Of a stretch of DNA of 64,000 nt, positions 42,346 through 51,816 are shown one piece after another; the first letter of the stretch is position 1; every line of letters starts with the position of its first letter. Source of the stretch: an uncultured Shewanella sp. Its GTDB lineage: Bacteria; Pseudomonadota; Gammaproteobacteria; Enterobacterales; Shewanellaceae. The notes under the pieces are model-generated. The model had not been told where the DNA came from and did no database searches. It saw only the letters and a program-made list of their open reading frames with translations. A program made the translations under genes and the position numbers. The stretch is from the NCBI RefSeq assembly GCF_947491715.1, contig NZ_CANLKR010000013.1, positions 51,196 to 115,195 on the forward strand, read 5' to 3'.

Positions 42346-43530
42346 ATGCAATATATAAAATTTATCGCCATCGCATTAAGCTTACTCTTTATTGGAGCGT
42401 ACTCAAATGTTCGGGCAGTCGGTTCAGCCCAGCTAAAAGAAAAAAATGACGATACAACACAATATCAGATTGTGATTGATGCAGGGAAAGACAAAACAAA
42501 GTTTTTTTTATATCAATACTCTCAATACAGCGAAACACCAACGGGCATTCAAGCCCTCAATGAACAAGTCCATTATCCTGGTATCGCGGATATCCCCATT
42601 CTCGAGCTTAGTGATTACCTTGATACCCTGTTCACTCCGACACTTGCCCATAAATTACAACAGTTAATGATTGAGTCAAATAATCATTCTCCCCCATTGA
42701 CCCGTATTCAATTTTATTCAACCGAAGGCATGCGCTTACTGTCCCCCCAAGAACGTCAGTCTAAAAATACCTTCATTACGCTCTGGCTCACTAACTGGGT
42801 GCGCACTTATGATCTCAAAGTCACCCCCCAACAAATTGAAAGCAGGACACTGTCAGGCACTGAAGAAGGGGCCTATACTTGGGTTGCAACCAACTACGCT
42901 GAAAATCACTTTAAGGGCACATTATCTGGCGTGGCAAAACTCGGCCCAATATCTTCCCAAATTACTTATTTAGATCCCAATTTAACCAATGTCACTGTCA
43001 CTGTCGGCAACAACCAATACCCATTAACCAGTAAAGGGTTCCCACTAGGACAGGAAGTCGTCGCTAAAAAGTTAGCAAAAATTGATGCCTGCTTCTTAAC
43101 GGGCTATACCAAGACCTCTAATGGAGATTATTTTAGTTGTAAGGCACAGCTCAAAAGACTGCTTCGTCAACAAGTAAATATTCCCGTGCCAAATGCTACC
43201 GATATCTCCCACTATAACTTGTTGTCTAATTTTTATTATACGGCGCGCTTCTTTGGAATAGAAAATGACTATTCATTAAATGCCCTAGAAAACCAAGCAG
43301 AAAAATTTTGCAACTTGGACTGGGAAACGGCTAAAGCCAAATACCATAATGTCAACCAAAAGTACTTAGCCAATTATTGCTTGGGCGCCGCCTACCAATC
43401 GACACTATTACATTACAATTATCACATCAGTGAACCACAACAATTAAATCCGGTGAATGAATTTAATCATCAAGAAATTACTTGGCCCATGGGGGTTATC
43501 CTCACCAAACAATATCAAGAAGTCTATTAA
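42346..43530 (+). CDS. GDA1/CD39-family protein, probable inactive paralogue 3
   Basis: A 394-residue apyrase homologue with an intact reading frame but broken motifs. ACR1 reads VIDAGKDKTKFFLY (Ser-Ser replaced by Lys-Asp), ACR2 YSTEGMR (Ala to Glu) and ACR4 GVAKLGPISSQIT (acidic residue to Lys, Gly-Gly-Ala-Ser lost). ACR3 TLSGTEEGAYTW keeps its Glu. The signal peptide has no lipobox Cys, so it would be released rather than anchored. Structural Cys residues are kept. I infer a pseudoenzyme: a soluble nucleotide binder or a partner of the others. Confidence 0.8.
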   Translation: MQYIKFIAIALSLLFIGAYSNVRAVGSAQLKEKNDDTTQYQIVIDAGKDKTKFFLYQYSQYSETPTGIQALNEQVHYPGIADIPILELSDYLDTLFTPTLAHKLQQLMIESNNHSPPLTRIQFYSTEGMRLLSPQERQSKNTFITLWLTNWVRTYDLKVTPQQIESRTLSGTEEGAYTWVATNYAENHFKGTLSGVAKLGPISSQITYLDPNLTNVTVTVGNNQYPLTSKGFPLGQEVVAKKLAKIDACFLTGYTKTSNGDYFSCKAQLKRLLRQQVNIPVPNATDISHYNLLSNFYYTARFFGIENDYSLNALENQAEKFCNLDWETAKAKYHNVNQKYLANYCLGAAYQSTLLHYNYHISEPQQLNPVNEFNHQEITWPMGVILTKQYQEVY

Positions 43531-43609
43531 CGCCCCCCACTGATAGGCATAAATCACTCTCTGAGTCGCGATTGGCTTTTTATTCTATCGAACCACATTG
43601 CTCGCCTGC

Positions 43610-43640
43610 TTGAACTAAGATTGAACTAATCTTAGTTCAA
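43610..43640. promoter_or_regulatory. 13-bp perfect hairpin before apyrase gene 4
   Basis: TTGAACTAAGATT and AATCTTAGTTCAA are perfect arms around GAACT, ending 26 bases before the ATG. Without a U-run it looks more like an operator or a translational control hairpin than a terminator. Confidence 0.45.
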
Positions 43641-43666
43641 TCTTAAACAAAATAGCAGGGGGAAAA

Positions 43667-44830
43667 ATGCAATCATTTCGTACAATAAAATACCTATTAT
43701 TCATCTTCTTAATTTCAGCTTGTAACGATAACAACAACCAAACCCAGTACCGAATAGTACTGGATGCAGGCAGCACTAAAACTAAACTCTATTTGTATCA
43801 ATATGATGAACTCAATGCCCTTCCATATGACATCATCACCAATACAGAAAATAGAGTGGAACCTGGGGTAGCCGATGTCAATAATACGGATCTTAACAGT
43901 TATTTAAGTACTATTTTTAACGATGAGCTAGCGAACACCATTACACAACTGTCCATTGCTAACGGTCGCAATGCTAGCAATCCTTTACTTAACGGGATTC
44001 AATTTTACTCCACGGCAGGCATGCGCGCCTTACCAACAAGTGAGCAAGCCATCAAAAATGCCTATATTGACTCATGGATCAAAAATTGGTTAGCCACAAA
44101 CGCTATCCCATTAAATGAATCAACATTAGACGTACGTACCATTCCCGGTGAAGAAGAAGCCAGTTATGGTTGGGCTGCCGTTAATTATCTTGAAAACACT
44201 TTTCAAGGTACCTTAATAGGCTCAGCTGAAATCGGTGGTGCCTCAACACAAATCGCTTATATCGATAATACCGCACCTAACGTTAATATTAACATCGCTA
44301 ATACCCAATATTCAGTCACAGGATACAGTTACCCTTTAGGCCAAAATGTCATTATCGCTGACCTCTCTCCAATCGATGCATGTAATCTCGTCGGCTATAC
44401 TGACACCGCGACAGGGAACTACGCCAATTGCCGTATTGCAGCCAAAACCATGATTGATGATACAGTCACAGTCAATACACCTAATGCAGTGAATATTGCC
44501 GATTATGATTTACTGTCGAATTATTATAATTCGGCTGCATTTTTTGGAATAACCAATGACTATTCATTAGCAGCATTACAAAATGCTGCTGAAATATTTT
44601 GCGAATTAACTTGGACCCAAGCCCAAGCCGACTACCCTGATGTCAGTACCAGTTATTTACCCTATTATTGTATGGGCGCTGCCTATCAGGGCGCATTATT
44701 GGAAGATAGTTACTATTTAAGCGATGCTTATCAAACCTTTGATCCCGTTGTCGTCATTAACGGCACAGGCGTTGATTGGACAATTGGTGTGCTCGCGACC
44801 CAATCTTTCACACTATTGAGTGGAAGTTAA
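43667..44830 (+). CDS. GDA1/CD39-family apyrase (NTPDase), lipoprotein, paralogue 4
   Basis: 387 residues. The lipobox is LISAC. All five ACRs are sound: VLDAGSTKTKLYLY, YSTAGMR, TIPGEEEASYGWAA, GSAEIGGASTQIA, WTIGVLAT. The Gly-Ala in ACR3 is replaced by Ala-Ser next to the Glu. It should be active. It ends one base from the end of the convergent 5-FCL gene, with no room for a terminator between them. Confidence 0.9.
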   Translation: MQSFRTIKYLLFIFLISACNDNNNQTQYRIVLDAGSTKTKLYLYQYDELNALPYDIITNTENRVEPGVADVNNTDLNSYLSTIFNDELANTITQLSIANGRNASNPLLNGIQFYSTAGMRALPTSEQAIKNAYIDSWIKNWLATNAIPLNESTLDVRTIPGEEEASYGWAAVNYLENTFQGTLIGSAEIGGASTQIAYIDNTAPNVNINIANTQYSVTGYSYPLGQNVIIADLSPIDACNLVGYTDTATGNYANCRIAAKTMIDDTVTVNTPNAVNIADYDLLSNYYNSAAFFGITNDYSLAALQNAAEIFCELTWTQAQADYPDVSTSYLPYYCMGAAYQGALLEDSYYLSDAYQTFDPVVVINGTGVDWTIGVLATQSFTLLSGS

Positions 44831-44831
44831 G

Positions 44832-45473
44832 TTAACGATTCAGCATCACTTGTGTCGGCGTGATGATATAAGGCAGAGGAATATCCCAAGGTTGACTTTC
44901 TATGGGATGAACTTGTTGACAGTCATGAGCGTAGCCCATAGGCACTGGGCTACCAACATCACGCCAATTGGCTAAGGTGCGATCATAATAGCCTCCCCCC
45001 ATTCCTATCCGTTGACCGTTAACATCAAAGGCCACCAATGGCGTCACCATCACATCGATCGCTTCTATCGGCATCACATCAAAGACGTGCAACTGTGGCT
45101 CTAAAATACCAAAATGATTTGGCACGAGTGAGGTGTTAGCATGAAAATGCAAAAATAATAAATGCCCCGAACAAAAAGGATGTAGCCGCGGTAAATACGT
45201 TTGAATGCCTTTTTTCCACAAGGCTTCAATCAAGGGCTGCGTGTCCAACTCACCATCTTGACTTAAATAAAGTGCAACATGTTTCGCCTTTAGCATGGGA
45301 GCTTGCGATAAGATAAGTTGACTCGCCTTAAGACTCATTGCGTGTTGAAGATCAGAAGGTATTGCTCGGCGTTTATATCGAACGGCTTTTCTGATGTCGC
45401 TGGAAGAATAAGGCTTTTGCAGTAAATGAGGCAGCTCACTGGCACATTCAGCAGGAGGGAAAGACTTAGCCAT
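44832..45473 (-). CDS. 5-formyltetrahydrofolate cyclo-ligase
   Basis: Converts 5-formyl-THF to 5,10-methenyl-THF with ATP. The 213-residue protein has an early basic RKAVRYKRRAI segment, DVMVTPLVAFDVNGQRIGMGGGYYDRTL, the family signature, and a short C-terminus. It corresponds to E. coli YgfA/Fau. Placed after 6S RNA as in E. coli, where the two are co-transcribed. Confidence 0.93.
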   Translation of the reverse strand: MAKSFPPAECASELPHLLQKPYSSSDIRKAVRYKRRAIPSDLQHAMSLKASQLILSQAPMLKAKHVALYLSQDGELDTQPLIEALWKKGIQTYLPRLHPFCSGHLLFLHFHANTSLVPNHFGILEPQLHVFDVMPIEAIDVMVTPLVAFDVNGQRIGMGGGYYDRTLANWRDVGSPVPMGYAHDCQQVHPIESQPWDIPLPYIITPTQVMLNR

Positions 45474-45548
45474 TTGACCTCCAATCCAAGGTAAAATCAG
45501 AGAAAAATAATGAAGATAGTCAGTTAAAAATGTTCTTGGCAGAAATTA

Positions 45549-45734
45549 AGATGCTCCCCAGAATACCGTTACCGGCGTAGCCCTTGAACCGTAGGTTCAA
45601 GGCGGGTAAATGAATACCTCCTAAGGCTTCTCGATACGAGCCGAGCTTGCTCAATGTCAGTATAACATTCACCCTGGGTTTAAAAGTATCGGCACAGGGA
45701 CATAACCAGCTAGCGCGTATCCCAGGGAGCAAAT
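45549..45734 (-). ncRNA. ssrS: 6S RNA
   Basis: Binds sigma-70 RNA polymerase as a promoter mimic. It lies between zapA and the 5-FCL gene, as in E. coli. The minus strand shows a closing stem (GCTCCC near the 5' end, GGGGAGC near the 3' end), the GAGCAAGCTCGG and TCGAGAAGCCTTA segments, and the hairpin CCTTGAACCTACGGTTCAAGG, all close to E. coli 6S (GAGCATGCTCGG, CCTTGAACCAAGGGTTCAAGG). The ends are estimated from the closing stem. Confidence 0.93.
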
Positions 45735-45798
45735 TTTTACGTTTATTTGTCGGCATCGCACCAGCAAATAAACTTATCTTTCATCCTGCGAGGCAGGG

Positions 45799-46107
45799 TT
45801 AATCAAGTTTAGCAGAGCGTTCAACAAGCGCATCTTCTATTGTTGATTGCAACAAACCGATTTTCTCATCAATTTGCTGATTGTAATCTTGGCTTTTTTG
45901 CTGCTCTTCCAGCAATTCATAACCGATATTTAAGGCTGCCATAATAGCAATTTCTTCACGACTAAGGCTATTGGTTTTCGCTTTTAATGTCGATAATTGT
46001 GCTTCTAAATGTTGCGAAACCTGTCTAAGTGCTGCCTCTTGACCAACTGGACAAGCAATAGAGTAGGTGCGCCCCATTAGGGTAATGTCGATAGCCTTGC
46101 TACTCAT
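45799..46107 (-). CDS. zapA: Cell division protein ZapA
   Basis: Crosslinks FtsZ filaments at the division ring. About 102 residues from MSSKAIDITLMGRTYSIACP, the usual ZapA start (an FtsZ-binding beta-hairpin), through REEIAIMAALNIGYELLEEQ (the coiled coil). The ATG at 46107 is the conserved one; an upstream in-frame start at 46173 would add 22 unusual residues. Upstream of 6S RNA, same strand. Confidence 0.93.
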   Translation of the reverse strand: MSSKAIDITLMGRTYSIACPVGQEAALRQVSQHLEAQLSTLKAKTNSLSREEIAIMAALNIGYELLEEQQKSQDYNQQIDEKIGLLQSTIEDALVERSAKLD

Positions 46108-46645
46108 GTCGCGAAGGATCCTTTTATCATCACTTGTGCGGACTATATCGGTCTCATCCATAAAGTGCAACACGAGACCGACACTAAAAGCACATGTATT
46201 GTATTAATTGTTGTTTACATAACCACTTGTGTCTAGGGGCTGTGGATCTTTGGTGATTATTTCTGCAGCTATTTATGGTGTCTTTAGACAAGGCTAAGCT
46301 TATGCTGTGTAGTTATTCTACATAAATAAGCGATAACGCAGTATAAAGGCACCATAAACGCTGTCCATAGGATTCACTAAACGTGTTTAGCCCTTTGTTG
46401 TAGCCCTCCTTGATTAAAGAAAGGGGCTTAGAAGACTAAGCTGCACTCACTACGCCTCGAGTAAAGCACGTTTAGTTCGAACATAATTTAACCACGAAAG
46501 AACAACAGCCCCTGAACAATGGAATAAATAAACGCATTTTGTCATGGTTTTGCTTAAGTTTGTGATACCACCCCTTGGTCGAATCACCCACTTCTGCTAG
46601 CATAAACTAGGTATATTAAGTAAATATAGCGACAGGACCCCCCAT
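46108..46645. other. Divergent zapA/ygfB region with a large palindromic element
   Basis: Holds a candidate 279-bp element (46235-46513) whose outer arms are AGGGGCTGT / ACAGCCCCT, with ACTAAACGTG / CACGTTTAGT inside. Its core (AGACAAGGC ... GTAGTTATTCTAC ... GATAACGCAGTATAAAGGC) resembles the right half of the MITE-like elements. The ygfB promoter should lie in the last 100 bases. Confidence 0.55.
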
Positions 46646-47218
46646 ATGGCAACCTCCCCTTTCTTTCAGATAGATAATTTACATGCTGCACTTCAAGCGG
46701 CCGAAATCGGTCAGCAAGCCGTTGAGGTACACGGTGCCTTAGTTGGGCTCATTTGTGGTGGCATCAATCAAAAAAATGATGCCTGGGTTCAGCCTCTCCT
46801 TGAACTCATCAATGACGGCCAACCTTTACCGCAAGATCTACAGCAATTAATTAGCGAGCTGTATCAAGACAGTGTCACACGACTGTCAGATCCCGACTTT
46901 GGTTTTAGCCCCATTCTTCCTGAAGAAGAAGAGCCGCTTTCAGAGCGAGTCGAAGCCTTATCGTTATGGGTACAAAGCTTTTTAACAGGTTTGGCTATCA
47001 TACAGCCTAAGCTCAATAAAGCCTCTAAAGATGTACAAGAAGTCATTCAAGATTTAGCTAACATCGCACAAGTTGAGATAGATGTCATTGACGATGATGA
47101 ATCTGAAGCTGCCTATGTGGAATTACTCGAATTTACCCGTATTGCCGCATTACTGTGTTATTCCGAATTTGGGCCAGATTTAGTCGATCCGGAACAAGAA
47201 AAGCCAGCCTTACACTAA
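46646..47218 (+). CDS. ygfB: UPF0149 (YgfB) family protein
   Basis: A 190-residue helical protein with the family pattern EVHGALVGLICGG at the start, an FSPILPEEEEPLSERVEALSLW centre and ESEAAYVELLEFTRIAALLCY at the end. In Pseudomonas YgfB affects gene regulation linked to antibiotic tolerance; no enzymatic role is known. In E. coli pepP follows; here ubiH follows after 11 bases. Confidence 0.93.
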   Translation: MATSPFFQIDNLHAALQAAEIGQQAVEVHGALVGLICGGINQKNDAWVQPLLELINDGQPLPQDLQQLISELYQDSVTRLSDPDFGFSPILPEEEEPLSERVEALSLWVQSFLTGLAIIQPKLNKASKDVQEVIQDLANIAQVEIDVIDDDESEAAYVELLEFTRIAALLCYSEFGPDLVDPEQEKPALH

Positions 47219-47229
47219 ATTTGCATGCT

Positions 47230-48459
47230 ATGACCCAAACAAACCCTTCGTTACCTGAAAACATCAAGGTCGATATTGCCATTGTGGGTGGCGCCATGAC
47301 AGGTGCCATTTTAGCCTTAGCGCTGTCACAATTATCATTTAAAAGTGGGCAATCACTTAACATCGCCCTCATTGAAGCCCAACGTCCCAATAATGATCAT
47401 CCCGGTTTCGATGCCCGTTCTATCGCCGTTGCGCATCACTCCATTTTTGAATTAACCCAACTGGGTATTTGGCCAAAACTTGCTCACCTGGGGACTGACA
47501 TTCATCATATCCATGTCTCTGATCGTGGCCATTTTGGTATGACTGAGCTTAATCGCAACCAATTTCATGTTCCCTATCTTGGGCAAGTTGTCGAATTGGA
47601 TCTTGTGGGTCATAAACTATTTGAATTACTGGATAATAGCCAAGTAAACCTCTTTTGTCCGGCTACACTTGAACATATTGATACTGATACTGACAAACAA
47701 TTGCTGCATTTAAATGATGGTCGTCGAATCACGGCACAACTGGTGATCGCCGCAGATGGCATTCATTCTAAAGTGCGTCAAAGTATGAACTTGCCCCTTA
47801 AACAGGTGGATTTTAAACAAACCGCCATTGTGGCAAACATTCATACACGCAAGCCTCACCAACATTGGGCTTATGAACGCTTTACCGAGCATGGCCCCTT
47901 AGCTTTGCTTCCCCTTAGCCCCCATCAGGGACAACACAGATTATCCTTGGTCTGGGCCTTATCCGATAAGGAAGCAAGCCGATTATTAACGGCACCGAAA
48001 TCCGTTTTTATTGCCGAATTACAAAACGCATTTGGCTTTCGCGCAGGAGAGTTAATCGATGTAGGCCAGCGCAGCAGCTACCCCTTAATGCTATCGAGTA
48101 TGGCCCGGCCCATCTTTCATCGCACCCTGTTTATTGGCAATGCGGCACAAACCTTACATCCTATCGCAGGACAAGGATTTAACTTAGGCCTAAGAGATGT
48201 AGCCTCCGTGGTTAAGGTTATTAAAAAGGCCTGTCAGACCACACAAGATTTAGGGATCAGTCAAGTCACCCATGACTATTTAGCCAGTCGAATTCAAGAC
48301 AGAAACAGTACATTAGGCTATATCGAATTATTGGTGCGCAGTTTTTCTAATCAACACTGGCCATTGGTACTGGGACGAGATCTCGGCTTGAGACTCCTTT
48401 CTTGGTGTCCTCCACTCAAATTTCCCATCGCTAAAGCGGCCATGGGATGGAAGCACTAG
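47230..48459 (+). CDS. ubiH: 2-octaprenyl-6-methoxyphenyl hydroxylase UbiH
   Basis: An FAD monooxygenase for C1 hydroxylation in ubiquinone synthesis. About 409 residues. It has the FAD dinucleotide motif in VDIAIVGGAMTGAILALALS, the DG motif in LVIAADGIHSKVRQ and the second FAD motif in FIGNAAQTLHPIAGQGFNLG. The usual Asp of GDAAH is Asn (GNAAQ), as in many UbiH. I start at ATG 47230; a longer frame from 47155 would overlap ygfB. No clear ribosome site, so it is probably coupled to ygfB. Confidence 0.92.
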   Translation: MTQTNPSLPENIKVDIAIVGGAMTGAILALALSQLSFKSGQSLNIALIEAQRPNNDHPGFDARSIAVAHHSIFELTQLGIWPKLAHLGTDIHHIHVSDRGHFGMTELNRNQFHVPYLGQVVELDLVGHKLFELLDNSQVNLFCPATLEHIDTDTDKQLLHLNDGRRITAQLVIAADGIHSKVRQSMNLPLKQVDFKQTAIVANIHTRKPHQHWAYERFTEHGPLALLPLSPHQGQHRLSLVWALSDKEASRLLTAPKSVFIAELQNAFGFRAGELIDVGQRSSYPLMLSSMARPIFHRTLFIGNAAQTLHPIAGQGFNLGLRDVASVVKVIKKACQTTQDLGISQVTHDYLASRIQDRNSTLGYIELLVRSFSNQHWPLVLGRDLGLRLLSWCPPLKFPIAKAAMGWKH

Positions 48460-48504
48460 TATGCCAGTACCAATATCTCGTCGTCACTTTGTTAAGGATT
48501 TTAC

Positions 48505-49731
48505 ATGTTAAGCACCCAAACCTTTGATGTCGCTGTTGTTGGCGGAGGAATGGTGGGACTCGCCACCGCCATTGGTTTAGCCAAAGAATCACTCAAAGTC
48601 GTGCTCATCGATAACAGTGAAGTGCAGGCTGTAACAGGTGCACCTAAACTAAGAGTCAGCGCCATCAACCAAGCCAGTGAACGTTTACTCACGCATTTAG
48701 GCGCCTGGCCGCAGCTCTCTCGTGTGAGTGATTATCAAAAAATGCATGTCTGGTGTGAAAACAGCTTAGGCAAAATCGACTTCGATGCCCATAGTTTAGG
48801 GATCCCCCACTTGGGCAGCATTATCGAAAACGATGCTATCAGCTATGCCCTGAGTCAAAGCGCAGCAGAATTAAGCACACTGAATCACTTGGAAAACACC
48901 CAAGTGAACAATATTGCGTTTGGCGAAAGAGAAGCTTGGTTAAGCTTGAATAATGGAGAGAACTTAAGCGCGGCTCTCGTGGTTGCAGCCGATGGCGCTA
49001 ACTCTTGGGTTCGGACTCATTGCCAAATTCCCATGAGTTTTTGGGATTATGGCCACCATGGTCTGGTGGCGACCATACGTACCGAGCTGCCAAATGATAA
49101 AACTGCCAGACAAATTTTTACCGCAAAAGGGCCACTTGCCTTCTTACCCTTAAGCGATCCACATCTGTGCTCGATTGTCTGGTCATTGCCCCCTGAACAA
49201 TCTTCCCATTTGCTGAGTTGTGACAAAGAAGAGTTTGAACACACATTAACGGCCCAATTTAATGCCAAACTGGGTTTGTGTCAGCTCGAAAGCGAACGCC
49301 AAGCCTTTCCACTTCGTATGCGCTATGCCCGTCATTTTGCTCGTCACCGCCTTATTCTTGCCGGTGATGCCGCTCACACCATTCACCCCCTAGCAGGACA
49401 AGGCGTTAATTTAGGGTTTCTCGATGCCGCCAGTATTGCCCAAGAAATTGGCAAGCTGCATCGAAACCATAAAGATATTGGTCAATATAAAAACTTACGC
49501 GCTTTAGAGCGTTGGCGTAAGGCCGATGCCATGGAGATGATCGCCGCAATGGAAGGCTTCAAGCGATTGTTTAATGGACAAAACCCCATTAAAAAAGCCA
49601 TTAGTGCCTTTGGATTAAACCTTGTTGATCATTTTTCGCCATTAAAAACACTGTTTATTCAACAAGCCTTAGGAAATAAACCCGATCTCCCTCGATATTG
49701 CCAACCCCATAGCGACAAAGAAACTAAATAG
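48505..49731 (+). CDS. ubiI: 2-octaprenylphenol hydroxylase UbiI (VisC)
   Basis: The paralogue of UbiH, for C5 hydroxylation in ubiquinone synthesis. 408 residues. Motifs: VAVVGGGMVGLATAIGLAKE, LVVAADGANSWVRTH and LAGDAAHTIHPLAGQGVNLGF. It sits between ubiH and gcvT as in E. coli and has AAGGA upstream. Gene identity (UbiI rather than UbiF) rests mainly on position. Confidence 0.9.
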   Translation: MLSTQTFDVAVVGGGMVGLATAIGLAKESLKVVLIDNSEVQAVTGAPKLRVSAINQASERLLTHLGAWPQLSRVSDYQKMHVWCENSLGKIDFDAHSLGIPHLGSIIENDAISYALSQSAAELSTLNHLENTQVNNIAFGEREAWLSLNNGENLSAALVVAADGANSWVRTHCQIPMSFWDYGHHGLVATIRTELPNDKTARQIFTAKGPLAFLPLSDPHLCSIVWSLPPEQSSHLLSCDKEEFEHTLTAQFNAKLGLCQLESERQAFPLRMRYARHFARHRLILAGDAAHTIHPLAGQGVNLGFLDAASIAQEIGKLHRNHKDIGQYKNLRALERWRKADAMEMIAAMEGFKRLFNGQNPIKKAISAFGLNLVDHFSPLKTLFIQQALGNKPDLPRYCQPHSDKETK

Positions 49732-50125
49732 TTTAATATTAATTAGTTATAAAAAAGTCACTCTCTTTTATTTTTTCTCATGCTCAAATATTTTTCCCTT
49801 TGACATGAGAAAAAGTAATCTGAACTCACCATAGATTAGAAAAACCCTTGTGATCTCCCTTCCAACCTCAAGGTATACTTTTGTCGTATTTCAATATTCA
49901 CGCTGTTTGAGTAACAATTTTTGACTGACTATTGTGAAATTCAATTTTATTTTCAAATATTGTTCTTTTAAATCGATGCATAACTGAAGCCGAGTAAAAC
50001 AATCAATAACAAGGCCCCAGTCATATCAGGCTCACTCATTGGGTGATCAAAGGTTTATCAAAACCTTGATGCTCAAGAGCGGATTGTATCAACGACCACA
50101 GCACCACCCCAACAAGGGAGTCAAC
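49732..50125 (+). promoter_or_regulatory. Upstream region of gcvTHP
   Basis: A 394-base gap. TTTTTCTCATG (49772-49782) and CATGAGAAAAA (49804-49814) form an 11-bp inverted repeat that could end ubiI transcription. I looked for a glycine riboswitch and did not find its conserved core. The gcv promoter should lie after 49850. Confidence 0.45.
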
Positions 50126-51220
50126 ATGGCGAATAAAACGGTATTATTTCAAAAACACCTTGAGGCAAAAGCTAAAATGGTGGATTTTCATGGCTGGGAT
50201 ATGCCGCTCAATTATGGCTCTCAAATAGAAGAACATCACGCAGTCCGTCAAAATGCGGGTATGTTTGATGTGTCACATATGACAGTCGTAGACATCACAG
50301 GTACGCAAGCCAAGCCCTTTTTAAGACAATTACTGGCAAATGATGTCGCCAAACTTACCCAGCCCGGTAAAGCCCTTTATGGCGGGATGCTCAATCACGA
50401 AGGGGGTGTTATTGATGACCTCATTACTTATTTTTTATCTGACACCCATTATCGTATTGTCGTCAACTCAGCCACCCGCGAAAACGATCTCAATTGGATC
50501 AATGCCCAAGCAGAACCCTTTGATGTAAGCATTCAAGAACGTCCAGAGCTTGCCATGATCGCCGTACAAGGTCCCAATGCTAAAGCCAAAACCGCACAAG
50601 TGCTGACTGATGAGCAAAATAGCGACATTGCAGACATGAAAATGTTTTTCGCCGCGCAAACAGGGCCTTTGTTTATCGCTACTACAGGCTATACAGGCGA
50701 AGCCGGTTTTGAAATTATTTTACCCCAAGAGCAAGCCCCAGCCCTTTGGCAAGCCTTAATCGATGTGGGCGTGAGGCCTTGTGGTTTAGGCGCTCGCGAT
50801 ACATTACGTCTAGAAGCTGGCATGAACCTCTATGGTTTAGACATGGATGAAAGCATTAATCCGCTTGCTGCCAACATGGGCTGGACCATCGCGTGGGAGC
50901 CAAAGGACAGACAATTTAATGGCCGCTCAGCACTGGAAACCATCAAAGCAAACGGCCACGAGAAATTAGTGGGTTTGGTGATGACAGATAAAGGCGTTAT
51001 TCGCCACGGTATGAAAGTCTTTTTTACCAATGATCAAGGCATAGAAGAAGAAGGTCTGATAACCAGTGGGACATTTTCCCCCACCTTAGGCTATTCTATT
51101 GCCATGGCAAGAGTCCCAAGCCATATAGGAAAAACGGCGCAAGTCGAAATGCGTAAAAAGCGCATCCCTGTTAGCGTCGTCTCTCCAAGCTTTGTCCGTA
51201 ATGGTAAACAAGCATTTTAA
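50126..51220 (+). CDS. gcvT: Glycine cleavage system T protein (aminomethyltransferase)
   Basis: Moves the methylene group from the H protein to tetrahydrofolate and releases ammonia. 364 residues, from [20 protein letters not shown]. It has [56 protein letters not shown] and [12 protein letters not shown] chose ATG 50126 (GGGAG upstream) over the longer frame from 50039. First gene of gcvTHP. Confidence 0.96.
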   Translation: MANKTVLFQKHLEAKAKMVDFHGWDMPLNYGSQIEEHHAVRQNAGMFDVSHMTVVDITGTQAKPFLRQLLANDVAKLTQPGKALYGGMLNHEGGVIDDLITYFLSDTHYRIVVNSATRENDLNWINAQAEPFDVSIQERPELAMIAVQGPNAKAKTAQVLTDEQNSDIADMKMFFAAQTGPLFIATTGYTGEAGFEIILPQEQAPALWQALIDVGVRPCGLGARDTLRLEAGMNLYGLDMDESINPLAANMGWTIAWEPKDRQFNGRSALETIKANGHEKLVGLVMTDKGVIRHGMKVFFTNDQGIEEEGLITSGTFSPTLGYSIAMARVPSHIGKTAQVEMRKKRIPVSVVSPSFVRNGKQAF

Positions 51221-51245
51221 ATTAATCGAACAAGGAACAAACGCA

Positions 51246-51635
51246 ATGAGTAACATCCCAACTGAACTTCGCTATACCGCGTCACACGAATGGATCCGTA
51301 GAGAAGAAGATGGCAGCTATACCGTCGGGATCAGTGAGCATGCACAAGAGTTATTAGGTGATATGGTCTTTGTTGAACTCCCTGAGGTCGGTGATATCCT
51401 CAGCGCTGGCGATGATTGTGCCGTGGCAGAATCGGTCAAAGCCGCCTCTGATATCTACGCGCCTTTATCCGGTGAAGTCTTAGCGGTTAATGATACATTA
51501 GAAGACTCGCCAGAATTAGTAAACAGCGATGCCTTTGGTGATGGCTGGTTTTTCCGCATCATGCCATCGGATGAAACTGAGCTAGATAATCTTCTCGATG
51601 CTGACGATTATCAAGCCGTCATCGATGATGAATAA
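51246..51635 (+). CDS. gcvH: Glycine cleavage system H protein
   Basis: The lipoyl carrier protein that shuttles the aminomethyl group between P, T and L proteins. 129 residues. The lipoylated lysine is Lys65 in [15 protein letters not shown]. Start at ATG 51246, 25 bases after gcvT. Confidence 0.97.
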   Translation: MSNIPTELRYTASHEWIRREEDGSYTVGISEHAQELLGDMVFVELPEVGDILSAGDDCAVAESVKAASDIYAPLSGEVLAVNDTLEDSPELVNSDAFGDGWFFRIMPSDETELDNLLDADDYQAVIDDE

Positions 51636-51816
51636 TGTGATGCTTATGGCGCGATCCTCATTCACCCTAAGGTGAGTGAGGGTTAGCCTTAGCGCAATCA
51701 CTTGCTTCATTGACATCACCTTGCCCCCAAAAATGCATTCTTGTTTGCTAACAAAGGTAAAGCCCTGCTGACGTTAACCTGCATGCATTCATAACAACAG
51801 GATATTTTGGTAACCC

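Noticed and set aside
49732..50125. Glycine riboswitch before gcvT
   Set aside because: I looked for the conserved aptamer cores on the plus strand and did not find them.
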